64,000 nucleotides of DNA from assembly GCF_001927285.1 (NCBI RefSeq), contig NZ_MSIG01000005.1, positions 124,001-188,000 of the forward strand, read 5' to 3'. Positions 52,245 through 61,763 of the stretch are shown piece by piece. The notes under the pieces were generated by a model. The model was not told the origin of the DNA, ran no database searches, and saw only the letters and a list, made by a program, of their open reading frames with translations. The DNA is from Mongoliimonas terrestris. GTDB taxonomy: Bacteria > Pseudomonadota > Alphaproteobacteria > Rhizobiales > Pleomorphomonadaceae. The first letter of the stretch is position 1. Each line of letters starts with the position of its first letter. A program made the translations under genes and the position numbers.

Positions 52245-53009
52245 ATGACCATCACCATCCTTCCCGAGGTGACGGTCCTGTTCCTGCTTCTGTTCGCCCG
52301 CCTCGGCGCACTCGTGATGCTGATGCCGTCCCTCGGCGAGCAGGCGATTCCAAGCCGCTACCGTCTGTCTCTCGCCCTGGCGATGACGCTCCTCTTCTTC
52401 CCGATCGTCTCCACCACGCTGCCTCAGGGCCTGCAGAACGACACGCCGGCGCTGATCTTCGCGCTCATCACCGAGGTGCTCACCGGCGTTGCGCTTGGTC
52501 TCGTTGCGCGCCTCGCGCTCTCGGTCGCCCAGGTCGCCGGCACCACGGTGGCGGCCAACATCGGCCTCAGCTTCGCCCAGACGGTGGATCCCACCATGGG
52601 CCAGCAGGGCGCGGTGATCGGCGGCTTCCTCTCCGTCACCGGCCTCACCCTCGTCTTCGTCACCGACCTCCACCACCTGGCCATCGCCGGCATCGCCGAC
52701 AGCTACCGCATGTTCCCGCCGGGCTCCTACCTGCCGATCGAGGACTTCCGCGACGCCGCCCTCATGGCGGTCGCGGAGGCCTTCAAGGTCGGCATCCAGA
52801 TCGCCGCACCCTTCATGCTGTTCGGCCTCGTCTTCAACCTCGGCCTCGGCGTCTTGCAGAAGCTGATGCCGCAGCTCCAGGTCTTCTTCCTCGCCCTGCC
52901 GGTGTCGATCGGCGTCGGGCTCATCCTCTTCGCGCTCCTGGTCGGCGCCATGACGACGGCCTACGTCGAGCATGTGCGCACCGTCCTCATGCGCTTCATC
53001 GGTCCGTGA
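52245..53009 (+). CDS. fliR: Flagellar export protein FliR
   Basis: The protein has 254 residues with about six hydrophobic helices. It includes FLLLFARLGALVMLMPSLGEQAIPSRYR and GLVARLALSVAQVAGTTVAANIGLSFAQTVDPTMGQQG, typical of FliR. It is coupled to fliQ and 12 bp before flhB. Confidence 0.97.
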   Translation: MTITILPEVTVLFLLLFARLGALVMLMPSLGEQAIPSRYRLSLALAMTLLFFPIVSTTLPQGLQNDTPALIFALITEVLTGVALGLVARLALSVAQVAGTTVAANIGLSFAQTVDPTMGQQGAVIGGFLSVTGLTLVFVTDLHHLAIAGIADSYRMFPPGSYLPIEDFRDAALMAVAEAFKVGIQIAAPFMLFGLVFNLGLGVLQKLMPQLQVFFLALPVSIGVGLILFALLVGAMTTAYVEHVRTVLMRFIGP

Positions 53010-53021
53010 GGGAGCGCGCCG

Positions 53022-54095
53022 ATGGCCGAGGGGGATGACGGCGATAAGACAGAAGAACCAACCCAGCGAAAACTCGACAAGGCGCTGGAGGAGGGCGACG
53101 TCGCCAAGAGCACGGAGGTGGTCACCTTCTTCACCCTAGCGGCCGTCACCATGATCGTCTGGAGCCTCGCCAACGGCACGGTCGGCGGCCTGACGCCGAC
53201 CCTTCGCGGTCTCATCGAACACGCCGGCGACATCGCCATGGACGGCGGGGGCCTCCGCCGCCTGTTCCTCTCGGTCGCGGGCGCTGTGGGCCTTGCGATC
53301 GCCGCGCCTGTGCTCCTCATGATGGTCTCGGGCGCGGCTGGCCACATGATCCAGCACCGGCTGGTCTTTTCCACCAAGAGCCTGCAGCCGCGCTTCTCCA
53401 AGGTGTCGCCGCTCGCCGGGCTCAAGCGCCTGTTCTCGCCGGAGACGATCGCCAACTTCGTGAAGGGCCTCTTGAAGCTCTCCCTCGTCGGCGCCGTCAT
53501 GCTGTGGATCCTCTGGCCCGAGCGCCAACGCCTCGCCGGCATGGTCACCATGGACCTCGCCGGCTTTCTCGGCTTCGCCCAGACCGAGGCGGTCGCCATG
53601 CTGGCCGCCATGCTGGCGATCGTCTTCTTCATTGCCATCGGCGACTTCGCCTGGTCGCGCCATCGCTGGATGCAGAAGCAGCGCATGTCCGTGCAGGAGA
53701 TGAAGGAGGAGTACAAGCAGACCGAAGGCGACCCGGCCGTGAAGGCAAAGATCCGCCAGATCCGCCAGGAGCGGTCGCGCCGGCGCATGATGGCCGCGGT
53801 GCCGACCGCCACGGTGGTGATCACCAACCCGACCCACTATGCCGTCGCTCTCAAGTACGAGGAGGGCATGCAGGCGCCGGTCTGCGTCGCCAAGGGCACC
53901 GACCAGGTGGCCCTGAAGATCCGGGAGGTGGCCAACGCCAACCAGGTGCAGGTGGTGGAGAACCCGCCGCTCGCCCGCGCCCTCTACGCCACCGTCGAGA
54001 TCGACGATCTCGTCCCCGAACAGCACTACAAGGCCGTCGCCGAGGTCATCGGTTTCGTTCTCAATCTCAAGAAGAAAGGCTCGTGGCGGTCCTGA
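53022..54095 (+). CDS. flhB: Flagellar export switch protein FlhB
   Basis: The protein has 357 residues. The N terminus DKTEEPTQRKLDKALEEGDVAKS is diagnostic and four membrane helices follow. The C-terminal cytoplasmic domain has the autocleavage site NPTH (ITNPTHYAVALKYEEG), so substrate switching should be functional. It is last in the flgB operon, 130 bp before cckA. Confidence 0.97.
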   Translation: MAEGDDGDKTEEPTQRKLDKALEEGDVAKSTEVVTFFTLAAVTMIVWSLANGTVGGLTPTLRGLIEHAGDIAMDGGGLRRLFLSVAGAVGLAIAAPVLLMMVSGAAGHMIQHRLVFSTKSLQPRFSKVSPLAGLKRLFSPETIANFVKGLLKLSLVGAVMLWILWPERQRLAGMVTMDLAGFLGFAQTEAVAMLAAMLAIVFFIAIGDFAWSRHRWMQKQRMSVQEMKEEYKQTEGDPAVKAKIRQIRQERSRRRMMAAVPTATVVITNPTHYAVALKYEEGMQAPVCVAKGTDQVALKIREVANANQVQVVENPPLARALYATVEIDDLVPEQHYKAVAEVIGFVLNLKKKGSWRS

Positions 54096-54225
54096 CCGCG
54101 CTGGCGTGTGCACCCTTCGCCTCGCCCGGCCGGTTCACCGCGCCTCGGCGAAGCGCTATGAATGGCAGGATCGGATCGCGGCTGATTCGCGTGCGTCGGG
54201 GCAGGGCCCCTCATGGCTGGACTCC

Positions 54226-56796
54226 ATGTTGAACCCCAATCGAGGCTATGAGCGCATGAGCGACAGCGAGGCGGCGCCCTCGGTCGAGGCGGCTGTGATC
54301 GACCGGTCGGAGCGCGGCGGCAACGTCGGCCTTCTGGTGGCGCTGGCGCTCGCCCTCGTCACGGCCGCGGCCGTGTTCGCCATGCTGGACCGCACTGCGG
54401 CAGAGCCCTATGTGCTCGGCCTGCTCGGCCTCCTCGCGGTGGTCGGCGTCTTCTCCCTCTTTGCCGGCGCCATCGGCCTTCTGCGCTTCGGCGCCAAGCC
54501 GGACGGTCAATCCACGCTCGCCCGCCGCTTCCTCGACAGCACCGCCGACGGCGTCTGCATCACCGACGAGGACGGGCGCATCATCTACGCCAACGTCTCC
54601 TATGGCCGCCTCATCCGGGCCGAGACGGCGAGCGAGGTGCGCACGGTGGAGCGCGTCTTCTCCGGCGATCCGGACGCGGCCGACGCCATCTTCCGCCTGT
54701 CGCACGCCGCCCACGAGGGCCGGTCGGCGGAGGAGGAGGTGCGCGTCGCCCACCCGATCGGCCGCACCGAGGGCGCCGCCCGCTGGTACCGCATCCGCGT
54801 CCGCCCCCTCGGCGACGGCGGGCCGAAGGCGCTCACCGTCTGGCGCATCACCGACGTCACGCGCGACCGCGACGAGCAAGAGGACAGCTTCCAGGCCCTC
54901 CAGCGCGCGGTCAACTTCCTCGACCACGCGCCCGCCGGCTTCTTCTCCTCCGATGCGCTCGGCCGCATCGTCTACATGAACGCCACGCTCGCCGACTGGC
55001 TCGGCTACGACCTTGCCGAGTTCGACGTCGGCTCCATCAACCTCTCCTCCATGGTGGCGAGCGACGGGGCGGCGCTGCTCGACGGCGTGCGCGGCGCGCC
55101 GGGCGAGATCAAGACCGGCATCGTGGACATCGACCTCGTCAAACGCAACGGCCAGAGCCTGCCGGTCCGCCTCATCCACCGGGTGCCAGTGGGCGCGGAG
55201 GGCGGCATCGGCGACAGTCGCACGCTGGTGCTCAACCGCTCGCCCGGGGAGGACATCTCCGAATCGCTCCGCGCCGCCGAGGTGCGCTTCGCCCGCTTCT
55301 TCAACAACACGCCGATCGCCATCGCGTCGATCGACAAGGACGGCAGGATCGGGCGCACCAACGGCCCCTTCATGAAGCTGTTCGGCCCCTTTCTGAAGCA
55401 GGACGGCGGGGCGGCCCGCGGCCGGCTGGTGGACGTGGTGAGCCCGCGCGACCGGGATTCCATTGCTGCCGCCGTCAAGGCCGCGGTGGAAGGGCAGGGG
55501 CAGATCCCGCCCATCGACGCGCCGCTTGCCGATGACAAGGGCCGCTCCGCCCGCTTCTTCGTCTCTCCGGTGGAGGAGGGGGCAGGCGACGGGGAGGTCG
55601 GCGTCGTCTATGCGCTGGAAACCACCGAGCAGCGGGCGCTGGAGGCGCAGTTCGCCCAGGGCCAGAAGATGCAGGCGATCGGCCAGCTCGCCGGCGGCGT
55701 GGCGCACGACTTCAACAACGTGCTGACCGCCATCATCGGCTTCTCCGATCTCCTTCTGGCCAACCACCGGCCGACCGACCCGTCCTTCCAGGACATCATG
55801 AACATCAAGCAGAACGCCAACCGGGCGGCGGGCCTCGTCCGCCAGCTCCTGGCCTTCTCGCGCCGCCAGACCCTCCGGCCGCAGGTGCTCAACCTCTCCG
55901 ACGTGCTCGCCGACCTTTCCATCCTGCTCGACCGCCTGCTCGGCGAGAAGGTGAAACTGAAGGTGGTGCACGGCCGCGACCTCTGGCCGGTGATGGCCGA
56001 CCTCAACCAGCTGGAGCAGGTGGTCATCAACCTCGCCGTCAACGCCCGCGACGCCATGCCGGAAAGCGGCCGGGTGGAGATCCGCACCACCAACGTCACG
56101 GCCGACCAGTGCTCCGCCTACGCGCACCAGGGTTTCGTGCCCGGCGACTACGTGATGATCGAGGTGGAGGACACCGGCACCGGCATGCCGCCGGAGATCA
56201 TGGAGAAGATCTTCGAACCCTTCTTCTCCACCAAGGAGGTCGGCAAGGGCACCGGTCTCGGCCTCTCCACCGTCTACGGCATCGTCAAGCAGACCGGCGG
56301 CTACATCTATCCGATGTCGGAGGTCGGCGTCGGCACCACCTTCCGCATCTTCCTGCCGCGCCATGTGGCCGCCCAGGACGCGGCTCCGAAGAAGAGCGTG
56401 GAGGCGACCCCCATCGCCGACCTCACCGGCACGGCCACCATCCTCCTGGTGGAGGACGAGGAAGCCGTCCGCGCCTTCGCCGCCCGCGCCCTCAAGTCGC
56501 GCGGCTACACCGTGCACGAGGCCTCGTCCGGCACCGAGGCCCTTGAGGTGATGGAAGAGACCGGCGGCACCGTCGACCTCGTCGTCTCCGACGTGGTCAT
56601 GCCCGAAATGGACGGCCCGAGCCTCCTCCGCGAACTCCGCAAGACCCGCCCCGACCTCAAGATCATCTTCGTCTCCGGCTACGCCGAGGACGCCTTCAAG
56701 AAGAACCTGCCCGAGAACGAGCAGTTCAACTTCCTGCCAAAACCCTTCAGCCTCAAGCAGTTGGCGACGACGGTGAAGGAAACGCTGGCGCAGTGA
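54226..56796 (+). CDS. cckA: Hybrid sensor histidine kinase CckA
   Basis: The protein has 856 residues from ATG 54226; ATG 54256 is a possible alternative. Two membrane helices (about 34-53 and 62-86) are followed by three PAS-like domains, a DHp with [21 protein letters not shown] (His494), and a HATPase with [10 protein letters not shown] and [22 protein letters not shown]. The C-terminal receiver phosphoacceptor is at Asp789 ([12 protein letters not shown]). CckA sends phosphate via ChpT to CtrA and CpdR. Location after flhB is a conserved hyphomicrobial arrangement. It is directly relevant here because CtrA boxes mark the neighbouring flagellar operons. Confidence 0.94.
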   Translation: MLNPNRGYERMSDSEAAPSVEAAVIDRSERGGNVGLLVALALALVTAAAVFAMLDRTAAEPYVLGLLGLLAVVGVFSLFAGAIGLLRFGAKPDGQSTLARRFLDSTADGVCITDEDGRIIYANVSYGRLIRAETASEVRTVERVFSGDPDAADAIFRLSHAAHEGRSAEEEVRVAHPIGRTEGAARWYRIRVRPLGDGGPKALTVWRITDVTRDRDEQEDSFQALQRAVNFLDHAPAGFFSSDALGRIVYMNATLADWLGYDLAEFDVGSINLSSMVASDGAALLDGVRGAPGEIKTGIVDIDLVKRNGQSLPVRLIHRVPVGAEGGIGDSRTLVLNRSPGEDISESLRAAEVRFARFFNNTPIAIASIDKDGRIGRTNGPFMKLFGPFLKQDGGAARGRLVDVVSPRDRDSIAAAVKAAVEGQGQIPPIDAPLADDKGRSARFFVSPVEEGAGDGEVGVVYALETTEQRALEAQFAQGQKMQAIGQLAGGVAHDFNNVLTAIIGFSDLLLANHRPTDPSFQDIMNIKQNANRAAGLVRQLLAFSRRQTLRPQVLNLSDVLADLSILLDRLLGEKVKLKVVHGRDLWPVMADLNQLEQVVINLAVNARDAMPESGRVEIRTTNVTADQCSAYAHQGFVPGDYVMIEVEDTGTGMPPEIMEKIFEPFFSTKEVGKGTGLGLSTVYGIVKQTGGYIYPMSEVGVGTTFRIFLPRHVAAQDAAPKKSVEATPIADLTGTATILLVEDEEAVRAFAARALKSRGYTVHEASSGTEALEVMEETGGTVDLVVSDVVMPEMDGPSLLRELRKTRPDLKIIFVSGYAEDAFKKNLPENEQFNFLPKPFSLKQLATTVKETLAQ

Positions 56797-56804
56797 GGGT
56801 GCGT

Positions 56805-57170
56805 TCAGATGGTGTATGGGACGAGGACGGACGGGTCGGCGGGGTCGAAGTCCTTCGTGTTCCGCGTCACCAGAACGGCGCCGGCGAGATCCGCGCTCGC
56901 CTTGATCACCGCGTCGGGTAGGCGGACACGTGTCCGTCTGCGGATGTCCACAGCCCGTTCGGCGACAGCCTCCGTCAGCGGGAGGATTGGAAACCCATCG
57001 AGAAACGCGCGCGTAGCCATCCGCGTGTCGCCAGCCCCGACCATCACCTCGATCCAGGTGACGACGCTGATCGCCGCCGCGCCATCGTGACGCCGGAGTT
57101 CGGCGTGAGCCACTTCGACGCCTTGCAGAAAGTCGATCAGGATGCAGGTGTCGAGGACGACTTTCACCAT
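56805..57170 (-). CDS. vapC: VapC-type PIN-domain toxin
   Basis: The protein has 121 residues from ATG 57170 (MVKVVLDTCILIDFLQG). The PIN acidic residues are visible: Asp7 and Asp13 in LDTCILID, the Glu in WIEV, the Asp in LPDAVIKA and TRNTKDFD near the end. It is a predicted Mg-dependent ribonuclease toxin. The start lies inside the end of the antitoxin gene (7-bp overlap). It is convergent with cckA. Confidence 0.88.
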   Translation of the reverse strand: MVKVVLDTCILIDFLQGVEVAHAELRRHDGAAAISVVTWIEVMVGAGDTRMATRAFLDGFPILPLTEAVAERAVDIRRRTRVRLPDAVIKASADLAGAVLVTRNTKDFDPADPSVLVPYTI

Positions 57171-57397
57171 TCGGACCGAAGGCGGCGCTGATAGTCGAGC
57201 CCGTCTTCCGGTAGATCGCCGGTTGGCTCCGACCGCCAAAGACCGAACGCCGCATCGCGATCGATGGGCTGCCGGGCGGCCAGATATCCTGTGACAGCCT
57301 CCCGCACGAGAACGGACAGCGACGTCCGCCGCTCTTCCGACAGCCGCTCCAGGTCTTCAATCTGCTCCTCCGGCAGATCAACGCGGATTCGTCGCAT
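57164..57397 (-). CDS. vapB: VapB-like ribbon-helix-helix antitoxin
   Basis: The protein has 77 residues from ATG 57397. The N-terminal ribbon-helix-helix is RRIRVDLPEEQIEDLERLSEERRTSLSVLVREAVTGYL. The C-terminal tail (AAFGLWRSEPTGDLPEDGLDYQRRLRSEW) would wrap the PIN toxin. An ATG at 57418 is an alternative start. Overlap with vapC is typical of an autoregulated TA operon. Confidence 0.85.
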   Translation of the reverse strand: MRRIRVDLPEEQIEDLERLSEERRTSLSVLVREAVTGYLAARQPIDRDAAFGLWRSEPTGDLPEDGLDYQRRLRSEW

Positions 57398-57575
57398 CAC
57401 GGCGCTTCGCCTTGACATCGATGGTTGCAAGTTGCTCGACACGATCCAAGCCCGGATTCGAGCGACGGCGACAACGAAGCCGTTGAGCTTCGCTTGAATT
57501 CCCCCCAAAGGGTAGTCTCGCGCCTTCTCCGAATCCAGTGCCGTTCGTTCACTGTTCCGCCGCTCGGGATGCTTC

Positions 57576-58784
57576 ATGCCACCCTTCCGCCAGCCGCCCG
57601 CCGATCACGCCTTCGGCCAGAACCCCTATCCGATCTATGACCGCATGCGCGCGCATGGGCCGGCGGTGTTCTGGGAGGACTACGGCTTCTGGTGCTTCAC
57701 CGGGTTCGAGCCGGTCGGCGCACTTCTGCGCGACAAGCGGTTCGGCCGGGCCATCCTGCACGTGGCGAGTCGGGAGGAACTCGGCTGGCCGGAGATCCCC
57801 GAGCGGCTGAAGCCCTTCTACGACGTGGAGGCGCACTCGCTCCTGGAGACCGAGCCGCCGGTGCACACGCGCCTGCGCACCCTCGTCAACCGCGCCTTCG
57901 TCAGCCGCGCCGTGGAACGGCTCCGCCCCCGCATCGCCGCCCTTGCTAATGACCTGATCGACCGCTTCGAGGGCGTCGGGACCGCCGACCTGATCGCCGC
58001 CTTCGCCACCCCGATCCCGGTGATCGTGATCGCCGATCTCCTCGGCGTCCCCGCCGCGATGGCGGACCGGCTGCTCGACTGGTCGCACCGCATGGTGGCC
58101 ATGTACCAGTTCAACCGCACGCCCGCCGTGGAGGACGACGCGGTGGCGGCGACGGAGGGATTCGTGGCCTTCATGCGGTCCTATGTGGACGAGCGCCGGT
58201 CGAAGCCCGGCGACGACCTCATCAGCCACCTGATCGCCGCCGAGGAGGCCGGCGAGCGGCTCTCCACCGACGAGCTCATCACCACCTGCATCCTCCTCCT
58301 CAATGCCGGCCACGAGGCGACGGTGCACGCCATCGGCAACGGCGTGAAAGCCATGCTGGAGGCCGGCGCGGACCCGGCGGCCGCTTTCGCAACGCCGGCC
58401 GCGACCGCCGCCACGGTGGAAGAACTGCTCCGCTTCGACGCGCCGCTCCACCTCTTCACCCGCTATGCGCTGGTCGACACGGAGGTCCACGGCGTTCCGC
58501 TCCGCAAGGGCGATCGCATCGGCCTCCTCCTCGGCGCCGCCAACCGCGACCCGGACCGCTTCGCCGCGCCGAACAGCCTCGTCCTCGACCGGACGGACGG
58601 CGCCAACGTCTCCTTCGGCGCCGGCATCCATTTCTGCGTCGGCGCGCCGCTTGCGCGTCTGGAGCTGCAGGTGGCCCTGCCCACCCTGTTCCGCCGCCTG
58701 CCGGGCCTCCGCCTCGCCGCGCCGCCGGTCTACGCCGACCGCTACCACTTCCACGGCCTTGAGCGGCTGGACGTCAGCTGGTGA
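57576..58784 (+). CDS. Cytochrome P450
   Basis: The protein has 402 residues, a soluble bacterial P450 without an N-terminal membrane helix. The I-helix oxygen-activation motif is AGHEAT (244-249), ExxR is ELLR (283-286), and the heme-binding loop is FGAGIHFCVGAPLARLE with the axial Cys354. It needs a ferredoxin and reductase; none is adjacent. Substrate cannot be inferred. The 3' end overlaps the convergent hydrolase gene by 11 bp. Confidence 0.93.
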   Translation: MPPFRQPPADHAFGQNPYPIYDRMRAHGPAVFWEDYGFWCFTGFEPVGALLRDKRFGRAILHVASREELGWPEIPERLKPFYDVEAHSLLETEPPVHTRLRTLVNRAFVSRAVERLRPRIAALANDLIDRFEGVGTADLIAAFATPIPVIVIADLLGVPAAMADRLLDWSHRMVAMYQFNRTPAVEDDAVAATEGFVAFMRSYVDERRSKPGDDLISHLIAAEEAGERLSTDELITTCILLLNAGHEATVHAIGNGVKAMLEAGADPAAAFATPAATAATVEELLRFDAPLHLFTRYALVDTEVHGVPLRKGDRIGLLLGAANRDPDRFAAPNSLVLDRTDGANVSFGAGIHFCVGAPLARLELQVALPTLFRRLPGLRLAAPPVYADRYHFHGLERLDVSW

Positions 58785-59814
58785 CGGGAATCCCGCCGCT
58801 TCGCGCGAAGACCCGAAGCGCCAGATCCGCTGCCTCGTCGTGAAGCCGCCGTCGGTCGATGCCCGGCGGATCGGCGAAGAGCGTGGCGTCGAACAGCTTG
58901 CCCACGGGCAAACCCTCCGGCAGGTAGACATAGTGGCCGACGCCCAGGCCGGTCACCGTCAGGCGCGCGTCCGGCAGGCGCGCCGCCAGCCAGCGGGCGC
59001 AGTCGTCCGCGGGCGCGATCGTGTCCGCGTCGCCCACCAGCATGTCGACCGGCACGCGCAGCGCCGCGAGGCTCTCGTCCGTGAAGCCGCGCACTGTCGG
59101 CGCCGGCGCGATGGCGAACACCGCCCGCACCCGCTCGTCCCGATGGCTCTCCCCGTGCCGGGCGAGCGAGTCCCGATAAGCCGGGCTGGTCTCCCGCAAG
59201 CTGGCCGCGCGGGCGATCAGGTCGGGAAACTCCGGCACGCCGGCCAAGCCCACTGCCGCCGCATAGGCGTCGAACCGCGCGACCTCCGTGATCGCGCCGG
59301 CAAGCGCCAGCACCGTATAGCCGCCGAGCGAAAATCCCGCCGCGAAGACACGGCCGAGATCCGCCGCCGGCCCGAACAGCGGGTCCGCCGCCAGCCGGTC
59401 GAGCGCGACGGAAAGGTCGCGCGCCCGCTCCCACCAGGCCATGAAGCCCTCGGCCCGATAGGGCTCGTTCGCCGTGTTGCCGTGATGGTCCACGCCGACC
59501 GCCAGATAGCCCCGTTCGGCGAGCCGGATCCCGAGCCAGCCGAAGCCGGCCGCCGTGCCGCCCGTGCCGTGCGAGAGCAGCACCACGGGGCGCCCGCCCG
59601 GCGCGATGGCGAGCGGCGCGTCGACGGCCACCTTGCCCATCCGGCAGAAGGGCCGCCCCGGCGGGCCGATGTCGAAGTCGGCCACGGTCGTGCCGGCGGG
59701 CGCGGGGTACCAGACGGCCGCCGCCAACGGGCGGGGCGGTGTCCCGTCCCAGGTCGTCCGGTCCGGATCGACCCAGGCACGCGTGGTGAAGCCGACCGGT
59801 CCCGCCTCGTGCAT
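58774..59814 (-). CDS. Alpha/beta-hydrolase (PAF acetylhydrolase/dienelactone-hydrolase-like)
   Basis: The protein has 346 residues from ATG 59814 with AAGGGG upstream. The oxyanion strand is VVLLSHGTGG, the nucleophile elbow AGFSLGGYT carries the catalytic Ser, the acid is near VGDADTIAP and the likely His is in GVGHYVYLPEG. No signal peptide is present. It is a predicted serine esterase or lipase; the substrate is unknown. Confidence 0.8.
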   Translation of the reverse strand: MHEAGPVGFTTRAWVDPDRTTWDGTPPRPLAAAVWYPAPAGTTVADFDIGPPGRPFCRMGKVAVDAPLAIAPGGRPVVLLSHGTGGTAAGFGWLGIRLAERGYLAVGVDHHGNTANEPYRAEGFMAWWERARDLSVALDRLAADPLFGPAADLGRVFAAGFSLGGYTVLALAGAITEVARFDAYAAAVGLAGVPEFPDLIARAASLRETSPAYRDSLARHGESHRDERVRAVFAIAPAPTVRGFTDESLAALRVPVDMLVGDADTIAPADDCARWLAARLPDARLTVTGLGVGHYVYLPEGLPVGKLFDATLFADPPGIDRRRLHDEAADLALRVFARSGGIPVTS

Positions 59815-59988
59815 GGTGCACCCCTTCCTGACGACCGCCTTCGACGTTGTCCGATCCGATGGCCGTTCGCCCCGGCAGACGAACGCCGGGCGGCGTCAAT
59901 CCGTCCCCAATCGAAACGCAACAGCCTGTTGCCTATCTCGACCATGTATGTCGAGTATACCGCCCCACGACCGAACCCGCGAGGCGCG

Positions 59989-60732
59989 ATGGAGTCCACT
60001 CATCTCTTGATCTTCCTCGCCGGCGTGCTCGCCCAATTGGTCGACGGCGCACTCGGCATGGCGTTCGGCGTCACCGCCACCACCGTGCTCCTCAGCTTCG
60101 GCGTGGCGCCGGCGGCCGCCAGCACCATGGTGCATGTGGCGGAGATGTTCACCACCGCCGCCTCCGGGGCTTCCCACATCGCCCACCGCAACGTGGACTG
60201 GTCCATGCTGAAGCGCCTCGCGGTGCCCGGCATGGTGGGCGGCGTTCTCGGATCCACGCTGCTGGCCAACGTGGACGGCAACATGATCCGCCCGTTCGTG
60301 TCGGCCTACATGCTGGTGATCGGCGCGATCATTCTCGCCAAGGCGCTCCGCTGGCGGCCGCGCACCACCAATCTCCGCTGGGCGCCGGGTCTCGGCCTCG
60401 TGGGCGGCTTCCTCGACGCGGTCGGCGGCGGTGGCTGGGGGCCGATCGTCACCTCCACGCTGATCGGTCACGGCGGCGCGCCCCGACGGGTGATCGGCAC
60501 GGTCAACACCACGGAATTCCTGGTTACCACCGCCACGTCCGCGGCCCTCGTCACCCAGGTCGGCCTGTCCGATGCCTGGCCGGTGGTCTTCCTGGTGCTC
60601 GGCGGCCTCATCGCAGCCCCGTTCGCGGGCTGGATCACCAAGGTCATGCCCGAGCGGGTGCTCATGAGCCTCGTCGGTGGCCTCGTCGTGCTGCTCGCCA
60701 CCATCCAGCTCATCCAGGTCGTCTCCCGCTGA
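59989..60732 (+). CDS. TSUP family permease (TauE/SafE-like)
   Basis: The protein has 247 residues from ATG 59989 with GAGG at 59981-59984; ATG 59944 is an alternative. About eight membrane helices are predicted, with the two half-repeats FLAGVLAQLVDGALGMAFGVTATTVLLSFG and LGLVGGFLDAVGGGGWGPIVTSTLI, each carrying the family DG/GG motifs. Members move sulfite, sulfoacetate or other organosulfur anions; the substrate here is unknown. Confidence 0.88.
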   Translation: MESTHLLIFLAGVLAQLVDGALGMAFGVTATTVLLSFGVAPAAASTMVHVAEMFTTAASGASHIAHRNVDWSMLKRLAVPGMVGGVLGSTLLANVDGNMIRPFVSAYMLVIGAIILAKALRWRPRTTNLRWAPGLGLVGGFLDAVGGGGWGPIVTSTLIGHGGAPRRVIGTVNTTEFLVTTATSAALVTQVGLSDAWPVVFLVLGGLIAAPFAGWITKVMPERVLMSLVGGLVVLLATIQLIQVVSR

Positions 60733-60740
60733 CCGTCCGC

Positions 60741-61664
60741 TCAGCGGGCGAGCGCCACCGCGATTTCCGCCGCCACCCGGGCGTTGTTCTTCACCAGCGC
60801 GATGTTGGTCTGAAGGCTGCGGCCGCCGGTCCGCTCCAGCATGTCGCCGAGGAGGAAAGGCGTGACCGCCTTGGCGGTGATCCCTTGCGCCGCCGCGGCG
60901 GCGAGCGCCGCCTCGATATGGACGGCGATCTCCGCCGCCGGGATCTCGTCCGCCACCGGCACCGGGTTGGCGACGAGCACGCCGCCGGTGAGCTTCAGGC
61001 TCGCCCGCGCCTTCAGGAAGGCGGCGATCTCGGCCGCGCTGTCGAGCCTCAATGGCGCCTTCAAGCCGGACGTCCGGCTCCAGAAGGCGGGCAGGTCGTC
61101 GGTGCCGTAGCCGATCACCGGCACGCCCTTGGTCTCCAGCACCTCCAGCGTCTTCGGCAGATCGAGGATGGCCTTCGCCCCCGCCGCCACCACCGTCACG
61201 GCCGTGCGGCCGAGTTCCTCCAGGTCGGCCGACACGTCGAACGTGGTCTCCGCCCCCCGGTGCACACCGCCGACGCCGCCGGTCGCGAACACCGGAATGC
61301 CGGCGAGCGCCGCCGCGATCATGGTCGCCGCCACCGTGGTGGACCCCGGCCGGCCTGTCGCCACGGCGAAGGCGAGGTCGGCGCGCGACAGCTTCATCAC
61401 GTCCGTCGTCGTCGCCAGTCGCTCCAGCGTCGTGTCGTCGAGCCCCACCCGGATGGCGCCGTCCAGCACCGCGATGGTCGCCGGTACCGCGCCCCCCGCG
61501 CGGATGACCGCCTCGACCGCCCGCGCGGTCTCCACGTTGGCCGGAAACGGCATGCCATGGGTGACGATGGTGGATTCCAGCGCCACCAGCGGCCGGCCCG
61601 CCGCGCGCGCGGCCGCCACTTCGGCGCCGAAGACCAGGGGAGGGGCGGACGACGGGGTGGTCAT
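60741..61664 (-). CDS. psuG: Pseudouridine-5'-phosphate glycosidase PsuG
   Basis: The protein has 307 residues. The active-site segments LVALESTIVTHGMPFPANVETA, FATGGVGGVHRGAE and VVAAGAKAILDLPKTLE are typical of PsuG, which cleaves pseudouridine 5'-phosphate to uracil and ribose 5-phosphate. It lies downstream of the psuK-like kinase on the same strand, so the pair forms a pseudouridine catabolic unit. The 99-bp gap between them contains a dispersed repeat. Confidence 0.93.
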   Translation of the reverse strand: MTTPSSAPPLVFGAEVAAARAAGRPLVALESTIVTHGMPFPANVETARAVEAVIRAGGAVPATIAVLDGAIRVGLDDTTLERLATTTDVMKLSRADLAFAVATGRPGSTTVAATMIAAALAGIPVFATGGVGGVHRGAETTFDVSADLEELGRTAVTVVAAGAKAILDLPKTLEVLETKGVPVIGYGTDDLPAFWSRTSGLKAPLRLDSAAEIAAFLKARASLKLTGGVLVANPVPVADEIPAAEIAVHIEAALAAAAAQGITAKAVTPFLLGDMLERTGGRSLQTNIALVKNNARVAAEIAVALAR

Positions 61665-61687
61665 GACGGATCGGCCTCTTCGATGCT

Positions 61688-61711
61688 TAGAGCGCTTTCC
61701 AACCTGATGGA
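61688..61711. repeat. Dispersed repeat, copy 2 (TAGAGCGCTTTCC core)
   Basis: It matches the element at 6445-6468 at 22 of 24 positions. Here it continues into a hairpin CCTGATG-GACT-CATCAGG and an AT-rich segment (ATAAGAAATCGCTCC) that extends toward the psuK stop. It lies between psuK and psuG. Confidence 0.6.
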
Positions 61712-61763
61712 CTCATCAGGTCGATAAGAAATCGCTCCAGATTCAATCAGCTGGAGCAATCTC

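Noticed and set aside
54211..57381. 1056-codon open frame on the minus strand
   Set aside because: It is antisense to cckA and also covers vapBC in another frame. Low-complexity His/Asp/Gly-rich translation is typical of a shadow.
4667..58784. Ferredoxin at 4.7 kb as the dedicated partner of the P450 at 57.6 kb
   Set aside because: They are 53 kb apart with no shared operon or regulatory motif; adrenodoxin-type ferredoxins have many clients.
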